A stretch of 64,000 bases of DNA from Trichomonas vaginalis G3 (Eukaryota; Parabasalia; Trichomonadida; Trichomonadidae): positions 8,432,001 through 8,496,000 of the forward strand of contig NC_067205.1 of NCBI RefSeq assembly GCF_026262505.1. Reading direction: 5' to 3'. A program made the position numbers and the translations under genes. Every line of letters begins with the position of its first letter. Position 1 is the stretch's first letter. The notes beneath the pieces are model-generated. The model was not told where the DNA came from. It worked only from the letters and a program-made list of their open reading frames with translations, and ran no database searches. Below are positions 8,071 to 18,623 of the stretch, piece after piece.

Positions 8071-9435
8071 TTATTCGGTATATTCTGAATCTTGAATGTC
8101 TTGGAAATTTTCTTCTTCTTCGCTCTCTGAGGTGAGGATTTCTTCGACTTCTTCTTCGTCATCTGGTGCTACGTGTCCAGCTATAAATACTTTGTAGAGT
8201 CCATCTGGAGGTGTCTGTATTATGAATGTGGTATCGTGTAAGAATACAAACTCAACATCCTGTTTGAATTGGCAATTTGAATTAGTGAATTCTGCCAATT
8301 TTATAGGATGTCCTTTGGTAGCTTTCGGGAAGCTTGAAATACTAACTTTGCCACCGTATGGAACTCTTTCTGGTGTATCTAACGCTATAGTGGATATGAC
8401 ATGGAAATTGTCTTGAAATTCTGGTAAAGGTTGTATACAATATAACCGTTTTGACTGTCCTGGTTTGGTAAAAAAGTATACGTAAAAGGACCTTTGCCCA
8501 TACTCATCCAATTCTTCGAGATAGTTGTAGGTATTGGGATATATGCTGACATACTCAGCAATTTTCACATTTCGCAAATAAGTTTGCATATTTTTGGGGA
8601 AAAGTCTAATAAATTGGTCGATGGCTTGTAGTGCAATTAGGTTTGCTGTAACAGGCAAGTATTGAACAAACAAGTCCACGAGAACACCTGGGTCTTTAAC
8701 TTCATTTTCAACTGGTTGCAAACTATCCATAACAGACTGAAACACTTCCGAATAATCGGTGTCGTCTTGAATTCCCCATTGGTTTTTGAGTTTTTCAAGG
8801 AGTTGAAGTCTTTTTTTAGCATATTGCCTGCGAACACGTTCAGGTATGGTAGTGTTTTCTTCTGTATTTTCTGTATCTCCTGATTGAAATTGCTTCGCGA
8901 ACGCGAGGTATCTCATCTGGGACCTTGTCGTCATCGATGACGCGCTTGGTTGTTCCTCTGTTGTTTCGTTTGTTTGTATGGTATTTTCTTGAGTAGATTG
9001 TCTTGAATTGTTGGACAATTGGTTTGCAATTGGAGAAGACTGTAAAACTTGTCCTGTTGTGTCTGGTACAACTGTATCTGTTGTTTCGTTTGTTTGTATG
9101 GTATTTTCTTGAGTAGATTGTCTTGAATTGTTGGACAATTGGTTTGCAATTGGAGAAGACTGTAAAACTTGTCCTGTTGTGTCTGGTACAACTGTATCTG
9201 TTGTTTCGTTTGTTTGTATGGTATTTTCTTGAGTAGAATGTCTTGAATTGTTGGACAATTTGTCTTGAATTGTATGAGGAAGTTGCTTTGGTATTATAGG
9301 AGGTCGTAAGGGTTTTGAGAATGGTGAGACATAAGTTGTAGGAACTTTAACTGCAGAGGTAGTCGACGAATTGTTTGCGACACTTTTTCTTCCTTCCATT
9401 AGACAAAAATGAACTGTTTTTTTCGGACTACTCAT
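8071..9435 (-). CDS. B1 variable terminal-slot protein, 454 aa
   Basis: Looks whole. The N-terminal ~170 residues are Ser/Thr/Gln/Asn-rich, with 2.8 copies of a 40-residue repeat (QLSNNSRQSTQENTIQTN...). The C-terminal ~250 residues form a folded domain ending in a Glu-rich acidic tail. I recognise no family. B2 has in the same slot a 269-residue protein that shares only a faint pattern (a Tyr-rich stretch before DEYG, a YK-hydrophobic motif before the acidic end). Position at the extreme end, transcription outward and extreme divergence suggest an accessory, host-interaction or attachment protein. That role is inference. Confidence 0.7.
   Translation of the reverse strand: MSSPKKTVHFCLMEGRKSVANNSSTTSAVKVPTTYVSPFSKPLRPPIIPKQLPHTIQDKLSNNSRHSTQENTIQTNETTDTVVPDTTGQVLQSSPIANQLSNNSRQSTQENTIQTNETTDTVVPDTTGQVLQSSPIANQLSNNSRQSTQENTIQTNETTEEQPSASSMTTRSQMRYLAFAKQFQSGDTENTEENTTIPERVRRQYAKKRLQLLEKLKNQWGIQDDTDYSEVFQSVMDSLQPVENEVKDPGVLVDLFVQYLPVTANLIALQAIDQFIRLFPKNMQTYLRNVKIAEYVSIYPNTYNYLEELDEYGQRSFYVYFFTKPGQSKRLYCIQPLPEFQDNFHVISTIALDTPERVPYGGKVSISSFPKATKGHPIKLAEFTNSNCQFKQDVEFVFLHDTTFIIQTPPDGLYKVFIAGHVAPDDEEEVEEILTSESEEEENFQDIQDSEYTE
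8959..9290. repeat. 120-bp coding tandem repeat
   Basis: Units begin at 8,959, 9,079 and 9,199 with a period of exactly 120 bp; the third is partial. The first two are almost identical, so the expansion is recent. It encodes the 40-residue low-complexity repeat of the variable-slot protein. Confidence 0.9.
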
Positions 9436-9449
9436 AGAAAAGTTTAAAA

Positions 9450-9630
9450 TAAACCGTTTTCGTCAACGGAGACCCCCTCTATTTTTGTATTTTATTGAAA
9501 AGTCTCCGTTGGCAAACCGTTCCATCTCAAATATTGAATGAACTATAAACGTTTTTTGTTTTCTATACATACTTTTTTGTCCAACGGTAAAACTTTTTAC
9601 ACAACGGTTTTGAGAGTCGTCGCCGTTGAC
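9450..9630. promoter_or_regulatory. Cluster of CAACGG/CCGTTG sites in the divergent promoter
   Basis: Seven AACGG or CCGTT cores occur within 180 bp (near 9,454, 9,463, 9,506, 9,516, 9,581, 9,602 and 9,623), some as inverted pairs. The cluster is conserved in B2 (about 52,210-52,385) although the gene on the left is replaced. CAACGG fits the Myb consensus YAAC(G/T)G, and parabasalids have many Myb regulators, so a divergent promoter controlled by a Myb-type factor is a reasonable inference. The inner part of the terminal repeat (about 9,640-9,745) follows. Confidence 0.5.
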
Positions 9631-9861
9631 TTTTTTGTAGAACACTCAAAATAGTACAGCTTTGTCCAGACAAGTAAGGGTCTATCGTCGCTACAGGAAA
9701 AGTTACAGGCGTTCCAAGGAAGTATACTTTGAGAAGCCTTTTCCCTTATAGAATGAGATAGGACGGTTATTTTACAAAACTGACAACACTTTGACCGAGT
9801 AGTTTTTTTGTGCTGAACAAAAAGTGTCATATAAACATCTGTCAAAAACCGCTTTTTAACT

Positions 9862-9871
9862 TCACTTAAAA
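9862..9871 (+). promoter_or_regulatory. Initiator-like motif before the large B1 gene
   Basis: TCACTT ends 3 bp before the ATG at 9,871. It matches the trichomonad initiator TCA-Y-(T/A), with a leader of only a few bases. The same motif is at 52,618 in B2, and TCATAT at 13,071 precedes the capsid gene. Confidence 0.5.
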
Positions 9872-12800
9872 TGCCACGTAAGCTACGTAAGAATATACGT
9901 AAGAGGAAGGGAGCATTGAAACATCCAAAAGTAAAACTGACACCACAACAACAGTTGCAACAACAAATGCTGAATGACCCCACTATGTTGCAACAAATGT
10001 CAAGCAATCCTATGCTCTTAAACCGAGTTCTTGGTGCACAGAGTGGAGGTTTAAGAGCGGCACTTTTAGCGAAAATGGCAGGCTATGGTGGAGCTGCAGA
10101 CGGAACAGCTTATAACCCTCAAAGTCAAATGAATTTGAGTTCACTCAAAAATCAAATAACAGATGTCAAAAAGTCAAACATAGACATACAGAAGCAAATA
10201 AGTGAAAACGAAAAGAAACTAGAATATGACAGACACACAAAGAAACTCAATGAGTTAAACGTAGAGAAAAAGAAGAAAGAAGAACAACTGAAAGAACTAA
10301 GTACAGAGGAATATGCAAAAAAAGTGTCAGAAAAAGCAACAGAAGTAGCAAAAATGGAACAAGATGTCATAAATTTGAAAAACCATACTACTCAATATAA
10401 AATACTGAAAGATGAAGAAATAAAACAAAAAGCCCTGAAGACATATATGGATAGCGATGAGTATAAAAAGAAGTTGAAGCAAATGTAAAGGCAGAAAAAC
10501 TTTTACAGTTGCAAAACCAAACCGTACAGTATGAAAACTTAGCACAAGAAAGTAAAAATAACGACGCGCTATGCAAAAGGCAATGAAAAGCGCAGAATAT
10601 ATAAAAGCTAACAATGACTGGTTAGATGCCCAAGCCAACGCTAAAGCAGCCCAACTCATAGGGTCAATAAGGACAAAAATACAAGCGGATGAAGACAGTT
10701 CAAATGAAGCTTTAACAAATGCTGACTTTAAGAACGCCTTCGAAGCTCTTCATAGTAAGGTGAAACAAGTGAACGACTTCTCATCTGGAAAGAAACTGAA
10801 GTCTGAAGGTTTCGACAAAGAGTTAAAAGAAGTAGCACAAAATATGACGAAAATAACAGATGCAGCAACGAGACAGGCAGTTCAAAGTGCCTATGACGCC
10901 GTTAGAGCAACTGTTGTGAAAAGTCAAGAAAAAGAGTTACAACAGACCAAAACAGACCTAGTAAATGCTTTCTTAAAAACGAAAAGTCAGGTAGGACATT
11001 ACGCTGCAGATGGAACATATGTGCCAGCTGGTGGAACTTATATACCACCAAACCCTCCAAGAGAAGCACCTGCACCAGGACTACCTAAACATTTACATCG
11101 TCACATGGACACAGACACAGGCATGCACCAAAACCACCTCCAACAACCAGCACACAACCAACACAAACCAGCACAGCAACCAACAGTTCAAAACCCTGCA
11201 CAACAACACCACAAACAGAGCAAGGACATAAAAGAAGTAGAGAACAAGGAAACCAAGAATTCTTAAAAATGCTTAAAGAAGAGTGTGGTTTCCCAGATAC
11301 TGTTGACTTTAGTGACAGATATAAAGAAGCTATTGGAAAGTTCAAGGATGGAAATACTGACCCGAACCTATTTAGCTTTATGGCTCAGCACCAAAACGGA
11401 TATAATCTCAAACCTGGAAAATACAAGCTCGCTAAGGGATATGATTTAATAGCATATCATCCAAATGACATGATGAATTTACTCCGAGATATTTGATGTC
11501 AGAGCTAAATGACAATTCAACTTTCGTCATGAAACGCGTAAAAAATAGAGACGGAACGAAAGAACAAAAGCTTATGAATGCGGATGACGTAGATAGGGAA
11601 ATTGTTGAAAACGGTCTCGGAATATATGAAATGCCAGCAGATGAGGTACAAGAAACTCCACAGGAAGAAGTTCAGATACAACCAGACATGGAAGAAATAG
11701 TTCAGCAACAACAGCTAGAAGAGCCTGAAGGAAACGAACAAGTCCTCCTTTGGAAACTAACTTCACAGAACTAGATGAAGATTTGGAACAGCCGAAAAAT
11801 CTTGACCCTCAACAAGAGTATGCGGAGAATATGGAATATTTCCAAGAGTCTAAAAAAAATTCGGCTGACATAGTAGAAGAATATCGAAAAATGTTTGCCG
11901 ACATACAAAAGACTCCAACACCAGATGAAAATATTCAGCATAGAATGGAAGAACTGAAAAAAATGTACACAAATACAACAACCCTTTTTACTTACGAGCA
12001 TTTAACGTTCAATCTTCGGATGAACTCGGTGAAGATAAAAGGTTAAATTTCAAGAAAACATATAGAAATGAAACATTGTTTAAAGTTCATTCAGAACCTA
12101 ACCAAGATGGAAACAAACCTACTTTTGTTTCTGCAGACGATGGAACTACAATGAGATGGGGTCATAAAGCTAATCCAGATAGGTGGTTCATAAACTTACA
12201 ACCACAATTCCAAGAAGTTGTAGACGCAATGGAAGTCAATGGTGAACAGATATAGCTGGTATTTTAAGCGCGGCTTTAATGCCATTGAAAGATATGAAAC
12301 ATGCAGATATTTTGGACCAGTATGAAATGAACATGGCTGATGGAAATATAACACCTGACGTTCTAGAACATTTATCTCAAAGAACTACACAGAACCATAG
12401 AGATGGTATATTTGGTGAAGAGTTTAGAAAGAAAGTTAGGGAGGGAGAAGGAAGAGAACCTATTGTACATGACCTTGCAAACGAAAGTTTACAAAATGTC
12501 ATAAAAACTTACTTTGCAGACAATGAACCGAGAAGGGATGAATATTTAAGAAAACTCAAATGGACAGTACCAAATGAAATGTTAGTATTGAAAAACATGT
12601 TCCTTGACAAAATAAAACCAACTAGAAATAAACGACGCAAGACTGAAAGATTGGGTAAAAGCTTTCCCATTCACAAAAGATATAGTTGGTAACATGGAAA
12701 GAAAACCAGAATGGCTACAAAAACATATATTTGGAAACGAGCATATTCCATATGGACAGGCACTGTTTGAAGAGCTTGAACCAGAAACTCAGGAAAGAGT

Positions 12801-13047
12801 CATGCAAACAATACGCGAAGACTCAAATACAGACTATGACAAACTCTTTCTAGGATATAGGTTACCTGAGATGGGCGACCAGAGCCAAAAGGCAAAAAGG
12901 ACATGGGAAATTTGCAACATACTAGATGAACATAATGCAAAGATGCAACAACTTCAAGCAGAGGGCAATGAAGGAAAAAGAAGAGTTAAAAACTCAGTCA
13001 GGAAGAAAGTAAAGCTTGGTCCACGTGGGTTCTATTATGACATATAA
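9871..13047 (+). pseudogene. Large coiled-coil, Gln-rich element protein, B1 copy (broken)
   Basis: Same gene as 52,627-55,826 in B2. It starts with a very basic stretch (MPRKLRKNIRKRK), followed by a Gln/Met-rich segment, a long Lys/Glu coiled coil, a Pro/Gln low-complexity linker and a C-terminal third ending in a basic segment (KRRVKNSVRKKVKLGPRGFY). I recognise no enzyme motif. A DNA-binding core or scaffold protein packed with the genome is plausible: it lies directly upstream of the capsid gene and is the largest gene in the element. The B1 copy is broken, with about six to eight breaks. Confidence 0.6.
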
Positions 13048-13079
13048 ATCCAACTATTCTATATTTTTACTCATATGAA

Positions 13080-14682
13080 ATGTACGCCGCTCAGAATATA
13101 ACGCCAACAGTTTTGGATGCTATGAATGGAAATGTTTCCGAATGGTATAACGAATGCGACAATGCCATTAGAAGGTCAGAAATAGTTCCTGGAACTTACG
13201 AATATACAACTGCTGTTTCTTATGGAAATGTAGGTGAGTTTGGAGAAGGTTCTTCAACAACAGTAGATATTGCTTGCGACAGGTTTCATATAATTTCTAT
13301 TGACAACTCATTTTATACGTGGAACAAGACATTGAAATAAAACCTTCTGCCAAGTTGTCTGACAAGAAAGGTTGCAATGGAATTTTCTATGTCGGATACC
13401 AATATGCTCCAGAAGTTTTCATGGGATATAAGATATATTCTAACTCTGACTTAGTTCAAACAGTAACATGGGCAAACTATGAATGGTTCGCTTTGAGAAA
13501 CTCAGTACAACCACAAGCTAGAGAACAAACAGACCAGTATGCAACTATTGAGAAAATAAGAAGACTTGACCCTAACGTTCCAGGAGTTTATGTTAACCTT
13601 TCTGGACAAACTGCAGCAGCAGTAACCAAAGTAAAATTGAAACTTAGAGTTCCTTTGTCATCTTTCCTCATCTTCAGGTTTTTAAGATACTTGCCAAACT
13701 GGGCAGGAAAAATTTCTATCGAACTTACTCCAAGCAAAAATAACTTAGTCATTGCACCAACACAAGACCCATTCACTCTTACAGAAGTAGAGGGAACAAA
13801 TAAAACGTCATTCGCCTTTTGCAAAGACAAAGTTGACTTAGACTTTGGTTTCTCAAACCTCAACACTGAAGTAAATTATTTTCAATGCTGCTGGAATGCT
13901 TGGACCAGTTAAGTTAAGTTCACATGCGAAAAATTTGAATGCAAGAGAATAGAAAGCAGACTTGCAGTCTATATGTTGGACCCAGATATTTCAAATGCTT
14001 TAGCTGCCAAATATATTGCAGTTCCACTTATGTTCCCTATACACCAAATATCTGTCAAAGACTTTGCAGGTGAAGTTGGAAACCAAAGTGCTGACCCAGG
14101 TGCAAGAACAGATATTGCTTTAACAACTGCAATGAAACATGCAGATACTATGTTTGTACTGTTCAGACGAACTATAAATGACTATTCTTGTTTCTACAAC
14201 CCTGGTATTAAATATCATATAAACATAGATGGCAAATATTATCCAAGAGAAGAATATTCTACAGTTGAGGATATGAGGTCATACAACTTGACATTAGATG
14301 CTATGAACTTTAACAACAACTTCACAACAACCATTACCCTTGAAATGCAAAGTTCTAATATGCCATATGTGAAAGTATGGACCCATACAGGAGCTCAAAA
14401 AACACAATATACAAATGGAGACCGTTCAAACTTTTGGCTTGGCATTCCATTTGCTGACTCAGAAGACTTTATGGGTGGTATTTCAACTGTTGGTACAGTT
14501 CAAATACAATATACTGGTGACAGAGACGGTCCAGATGAATTGAAAGCAAAGAAGTTTACAAAACCAATAGCACTTTTCACGGAAGATGCTCTTTTGAAAT
14601 TCGTTCGATGAAACCTGCTGGAGCTCCTCAGATTGGCATAACGACAGCTTCCATCGAGCAGATTTTGGCAGCAGGTCAGTAA
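13080..14682 (+). pseudogene. Major capsid protein, B1 copy (broken)
   Basis: Double-jelly-roll-type major capsid protein of the Polinton/PLV kind; counterpart of 55,859-57,464. The family length of about 530 residues, beta-rich composition, and the strand-turn pattern around VPLSSFLIFRFLRYLPNWAG support the call. That pattern resembles the segment of the element C capsid around VNDLLAFQAFDDYPKSFGEI. An initiator-like TCATAT lies 9 bp before the start. The copy looks broken in about three places. Compared with B2 it is nearly identical except for a short patch near 13,780-13,815. Confidence 0.65.
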
Positions 14683-14995
14683 GTTGTTCTTGAACTGACT
14701 TCTCACCATCGTAAATAGTTATGACACCAGTTTTGACATAAAATTGTATTATAAACTTACCTTTAGAAATATCTGTAAGTTTTGTTGTTATATTTTTGTC
14801 AACGTCAAGAACTTTCACCATTTCAGTTATACCAACTTTCTTTGCTTTATGAAAATATTTTGGTTCAGCAAATATTGCTATTCTATAACATTTACCATTG
14901 TTTGTGTAAAGAACTATTCTGTCAATGTATTTGTATTGTTTGTGTGTGTAAACTTTGTTTTGCTTCAATTCGAAGAGATACTCAAATACGTCCAT
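14660..14995 (-). CDS. Small antisense gene overlapping the capsid 3' end, B1
   Basis: Reads leftward from 14,995 (MDVFEYLFELKQNKVYTHKQ...) for about 110 residues. Its conserved part ends near the capsid stop, and the open frame continues to 14,483 over capsid sequence. A beta-rich small protein of unknown function. The same gene is in B2 (57,440-57,778), conserved in start, sequence and overlap, so it is probably real. Confidence 0.5.
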
Positions 14996-15013
14996 CTTTT
15001 TATTCTAAGTAAA

Positions 15014-15312
15014 ATGTCATTTCCGAAAATAGAAGCGTAAGTGTTTCAAAAGGTTTAATGGCGGTGGCAGATGTGAAGTTAAATTCACCAACTCAAACAA
15101 ACAGTCAAAGTGTTGTTGTCAATGTCAAAGAAAGAGATGTTGAAGTGGGGAAACCATACGAAGACGAAGATGGTATAACAATAGTTCCTGTAAAAGAACA
15201 ACCAACATATCCTGAAGTTAGCAGAGACTTAAGTTCTGTTGCAGATATTCGAAACGACTACCAACAACTTAAGACAAACTTAAAACTCAGGAGAAGATTT
15301 GTCAAGCTTTAG
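15014..15312 (+). pseudogene. Small charged protein, B1
   Basis: Counterpart of 57,798-58,102. A charged protein of about 100 residues with a Val/Asn-rich start, a Pro-rich centre (VPVKEQPTYPEVSRD) and a basic end (LKLRRRFVKL). Function unknown; possibly a virion accessory protein. The B1 copy looks mildly damaged. Confidence 0.45.
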
Positions 15313-15318
15313 GTATAA

Positions 15319-15590
15319 TGTTAAACTTGGTCGAACACAACCCTGTAAAAGTGAACTCATATGTCATCACCTCATGAAATTTTGAAAGAACTATTGAAAC
15401 TTTTGACAGAGGCAGACGATATAAACATCAAAGAAATAGAACCGACATTGCTTGCTGTGGTGTTTCATATAATGTCATTGACAAGATATACGTTATGAAG
15501 GAGGTGAAACGTTGAACTTAAAATATAGTTTCCCAGACGTCATAAAAATTTTGACGACACAACATTTCATTAAAGTTTTGTTTGCTAAGT
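15319..15590 (+). pseudogene. Small CCG-motif protein, B1 (broken)
   Basis: Counterpart of 58,101-58,376. In its middle the family shows a Cys-Cys-Gly motif also found in the 96-residue protein of element C at 30,827, which has similar spacing of hydrophobic and acidic residues around it. It is therefore likely a gene shared by the B and C lineages. Function unknown. Confidence 0.4.
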
Positions 15591-15592
15591 AA

Positions 15593-16387
15593 ATGGCAGA
15601 AGACATAGTGGTTTATACTATTACGACTAAAAACCCTGAGTCATATAATTCTATAACAACAAACTTACAAAGTCCTCAAGGACGATATTGTAAACTGACC
15701 TTAAACACGATGACGACTAAAGCCTGTTTTTGCTCTTTTGACACCAGACTTTGTTGTTTGTGAATGGTAAAAATACTTCTTTGAAGATACTTACTCAGAT
15801 ATACCACCAACAGGTTTTGTTGACTTATTTAATACTTTAAGGACGGATGTAACATGTGCTGCAACTAGAGCAGGTTTTCATTATGTTTGGATGTCCGACT
15901 GGTTTACTATAAACGATATGAGCTATAATACAAAACTTATATCTGGTTTTTACTACCAACAGTTTCCTATAACAGGAAAAGGTGTCATACAAGGTCTATC
16001 TGTTCCATTGACTTTAAGTACACCTATTTTATATATTGTTTCAAACTTAGGTTCAAAGTGCTATTCGAATGTCGACAGAAACTACTATGACCAAAAGATA
16101 CTCATGCGTATAAACAACACTTCTCTGCTGGTTTGCCTATTGTTCATTCGAATGCAGAGTTTCAGCTTTAGTAACTCAAACACTTTAGCAACATAAACTT
16201 AACCTTAGTTGACGCAAACTTTTGTTCCTGTAAAACTTTTATGTCCTATGTATTTGTCAATGAGGCAGAAGTTTCGAATTGGAAGATGCAACTGGTGAAA
16301 GTATTGTACTACAAGAACAACTTCAACAACAAATAGCTCAAGAACAACAAATGCAACAAATGGAACAAACAACAAAGTCAAGAATAA
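15593..16387 (+). pseudogene. Eroded small virion-type genes, B1
   Basis: The region corresponds to 58,533-59,428 of B2. It contains beta-rich segments (FYYQQFPITGKG, VPLTLSTPILYIV) and ends in a Gln-rich tail (EQLQQQIAQEQQMQQ). Position after the capsid, and a strand-rich region followed by a disordered tail, would fit a penton or other minor capsid protein, but I cannot identify it. Heavily eroded, several breaks. Confidence 0.35.
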
Positions 16388-16415
16388 AAAAAATATTTTT
16401 TTTATTTTTATAAAA

Positions 16416-17650
16416 ATGTACAGAATAGATGTTTCAGATTTTTATGACTTCCAAGCATTCAGAAATATGTGTCCATTTAGAGACTATAACAAAGCAGTCG
16501 AGAATTTGAAACGTTTAGTCATTTATGTCGACTCTGCCCCAGAATGTTATGTCATGAAAGAATGGGATGTTGTCTTTAACAAACCAAGAGCAACAATAGT
16601 TTCAGAACAAGAATGTAGACAGAAACTTAAGAAAATAAAAGTCGTACAAGTTGGATGAAGATGTTAGATGCTTGGGATATCTTATTGTCAAAGTTAGAAG
16701 ATTTTTCAGTTCGTGGTATAAAGTTCTATACACCTTCTCCAAACTTCTATTCTATCTTCACTGGATATAAATACGAACAAGTAGAATGGAAAGAAAATGT
16801 TATAGAAGCTTGGTTAGACCATGTCAAAGAAATTATATGCAATGGAAACGAAAGAGTCTATGAGTATATCTTATGTTGGTTTGCAAACATCTTACAACAT
16901 CCAAGTGCTAAAAATGAAACTGCTCTCATTATAATTGGAAAACAAGGAACTGGTAAGAACACATTCTTTACAGATATTTTGTGCAAACTGTTAGAGGGCT
17001 ATTCGAACCCGAATATGACAAACTTAGAAAACATCTGTGGCAAGTTTAACTCCTCAATAGAGAATATGAAACTTATAGTATGTAACGAACTTCAAAGTAT
17101 AGATACAACAAAAGTTTTGAACTCAGATGCTTTGAAGAGTCTTATAACAGACAAAGTTGGAGTTGTTGAAAGAAAATATAAAGACCAAAGAGTTTGTGAA
17201 AATGTTGCAAACTTCGTCATGGTTTCAAACAACGCTGTTCCGATGAAGTTAGAAAGTTCTGACAGAAGATATGTAGTTGTCAGAACGTCAGATTCTCATA
17301 TGCAAGATACAGAATATTTTGACGACTTAGCAGAAACTTTGACACCTGACTTTTACAACCACTTGTTCTCATATTTCATGACATTAGATATTTCTAAGTT
17401 CAATCCAAGACAAATTCCACATACCGAAGAGAGACAAACATTGTTAGAAGCAAACAAGAGTGTATATGAACTGTTTATAGATGAGACTAACTTTGAGTGT
17501 TTAGATGAAAGGTCATTGTACGACTCGTATAAACAGTATTGTCAAGAATATGGTTATATGGCAGCTTCTAAACGTACATTCTTGGCAAATGTCAAAAGTC
17601 TTTTAGATGTTCAGAACGGCGTATATACAAAGAAAAATTTTTCTGAGTAA
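16416..17650 (+). pseudogene. SF3 replicative helicase, B1
   Basis: Superfamily 3 (D5-like) helicase. The Walker A IIGKQGTGKNTFF is followed by the acidic motif region (LIVCNELQ) and a polar motif (FVMVSNNAVPM), then a ...DRRYVVVRTSDSH segment typical of poxvirus D5 and virophage/Polinton helicases. The N-terminal part lacks the primase domain seen in the element C protein at 34,812-37,122. It would unwind element DNA for replication. Broken about once in this copy; the helicase core is readable. Confidence 0.75.
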
Positions 17651-17685
17651 ATTTAAAAAAAATATTTTTTTATCCGATAGAAAAG

Positions 17686-18105
17686 ATGACGAAATATATT
17701 TCAGTAAATAAGTACATGACAGAAGTCAAAGATAAGTTAGCTCCATTCGCATATTTGAATGTTTACTTCTACAATTTTGAAAAGTCTACATTTGACAAAA
17801 TTTGGAACATTGCACCAGTTAAGTTTGCTGTTGTGACTAAAAATGGTGCGAAATTTGAAGACTTAGACATAGAAGGTTTGTTAGCAGTCAAAGAAAATTT
17901 TGACAGAAGGTTTTCAAACCTTAAAGAAGGTAAAGCATACAAACTTGTTATACCTTATGAACCAAAGAAAGCAGACGACTATGAATATTATGAGTCTAAG
18001 ATAGTTGAAGTTCAAGGTAAATTGGGTAAAAAGATTTTAGAGTCTAAGCCAGTGTTTGCTCCTAAAGAGGAAGAGAACATTGACATTGACCCAGAAATGT
18101 TCTAA
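17686..18105 (+). CDS. Small conserved protein with acidic, Phe-ended tail
   Basis: Looks whole, 139 residues. A compact alpha/beta domain (residues 1-115) is followed by an acidic C-terminus EEENIDIDPEMF. The tail resembles that of bacterial single-stranded DNA-binding proteins, which end in an acidic stretch and Pro-Phe and recruit partners. The gene follows the helicase by about 36 bp. A distant relative is 25,523-26,002 in element C (shared start pattern YISVNKYM / FVTVNQLM). An SSB-like role is inference. The first ~50 residues differ clearly from the B2 copy, while the rest is nearly identical. Confidence 0.55.
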   Translation: MTKYISVNKYMTEVKDKLAPFAYLNVYFYNFEKSTFDKIWNIAPVKFAVVTKNGAKFEDLDIEGLLAVKENFDRRFSNLKEGKAYKLVIPYEPKKADDYEYYESKIVEVQGKLGKKILESKPVFAPKEEENIDIDPEMF

Positions 18106-18128
18106 AAATAAAATTTTATTTTTACATG

Positions 18129-18587
18129 TCAAATTTCTTTTTCTCTGGAACTGGCTCTGGTTCTTTCTTCTCTTCTTCTACTTTCTTTCTTCTACTTTCT
18201 TTTCTTTCTTTCTCTCTTCTTCTTCTTCTCTGGTGGAGTTATGTCAAATTTCTCAACCATATTTATGTAAAAGTTCTTTGTCCTTTAATAGCTCTTCTAT
18301 TCTGTTTTCTATTTCATCTTCAAGAACAGCGCATGTGTCTTCTTTGCATTCTAAGAACTTTTGTTGGACTTCATCTTTCCAATCGGCGTCATCTCTGTCA
18401 ACAAGTCTGTCATTGACAAATTTTAAGACTTCTCTGCTAATGTTTTATGGTTCTTGTCATATTCCCAGAAACAGAACTTTAGAACAAATTCACCTTTCTT
18501 GTTTACACTATGTAAGATTTTATGGTCGACAGATGTTTTGCTGTCGAAAAGCTTGTCTCGAATATAGATAGCGAAATCACTAGACAT
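18129..18587 (-). pseudogene. Small antisense gene with Lys/Glu-rich tail, B1
   Basis: Counterpart of the gene at 61,170-61,620 of B2; reads leftward from 18,587. The N-terminal ~110 residues form a helical domain (core GEFVLKFCFWEYDKNHKTLQ). The C-terminal region is a Lys/Glu/Pro low-complexity run. A similar pattern occurs in the 90-residue gene at 45,643 of element C. Function unknown. The Ser/Phe-rich plus-strand frames here are shadows of the Lys/Glu codons. Confidence 0.45.
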
Positions 18588-18623
18588 TTTCTAAAAGATA
18601 AAAATTTTAATTTTTCTAAAAAT

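Noticed and set aside
10152-10659. Cys/Phe/Ser-rich minus-strand frames over the large coiled-coil gene (also 52,908-53,395)
   Set aside because: Shadows of Lys/Glu/Gln-rich plus-strand coding sequence; hydrophobic only by complement.
11085-11345. Minus-strand Cys/Val-rich frame as a gene
   Set aside because: Antisense of the Pro/Gln/His low-complexity linker of the large element protein.
18056-18571. Ser/Phe/Leu-rich plus-strand frames near 18,100-18,570 and 61,100-61,600
   Set aside because: They are the antisense of Lys/Glu-rich codons of the leftward gene.
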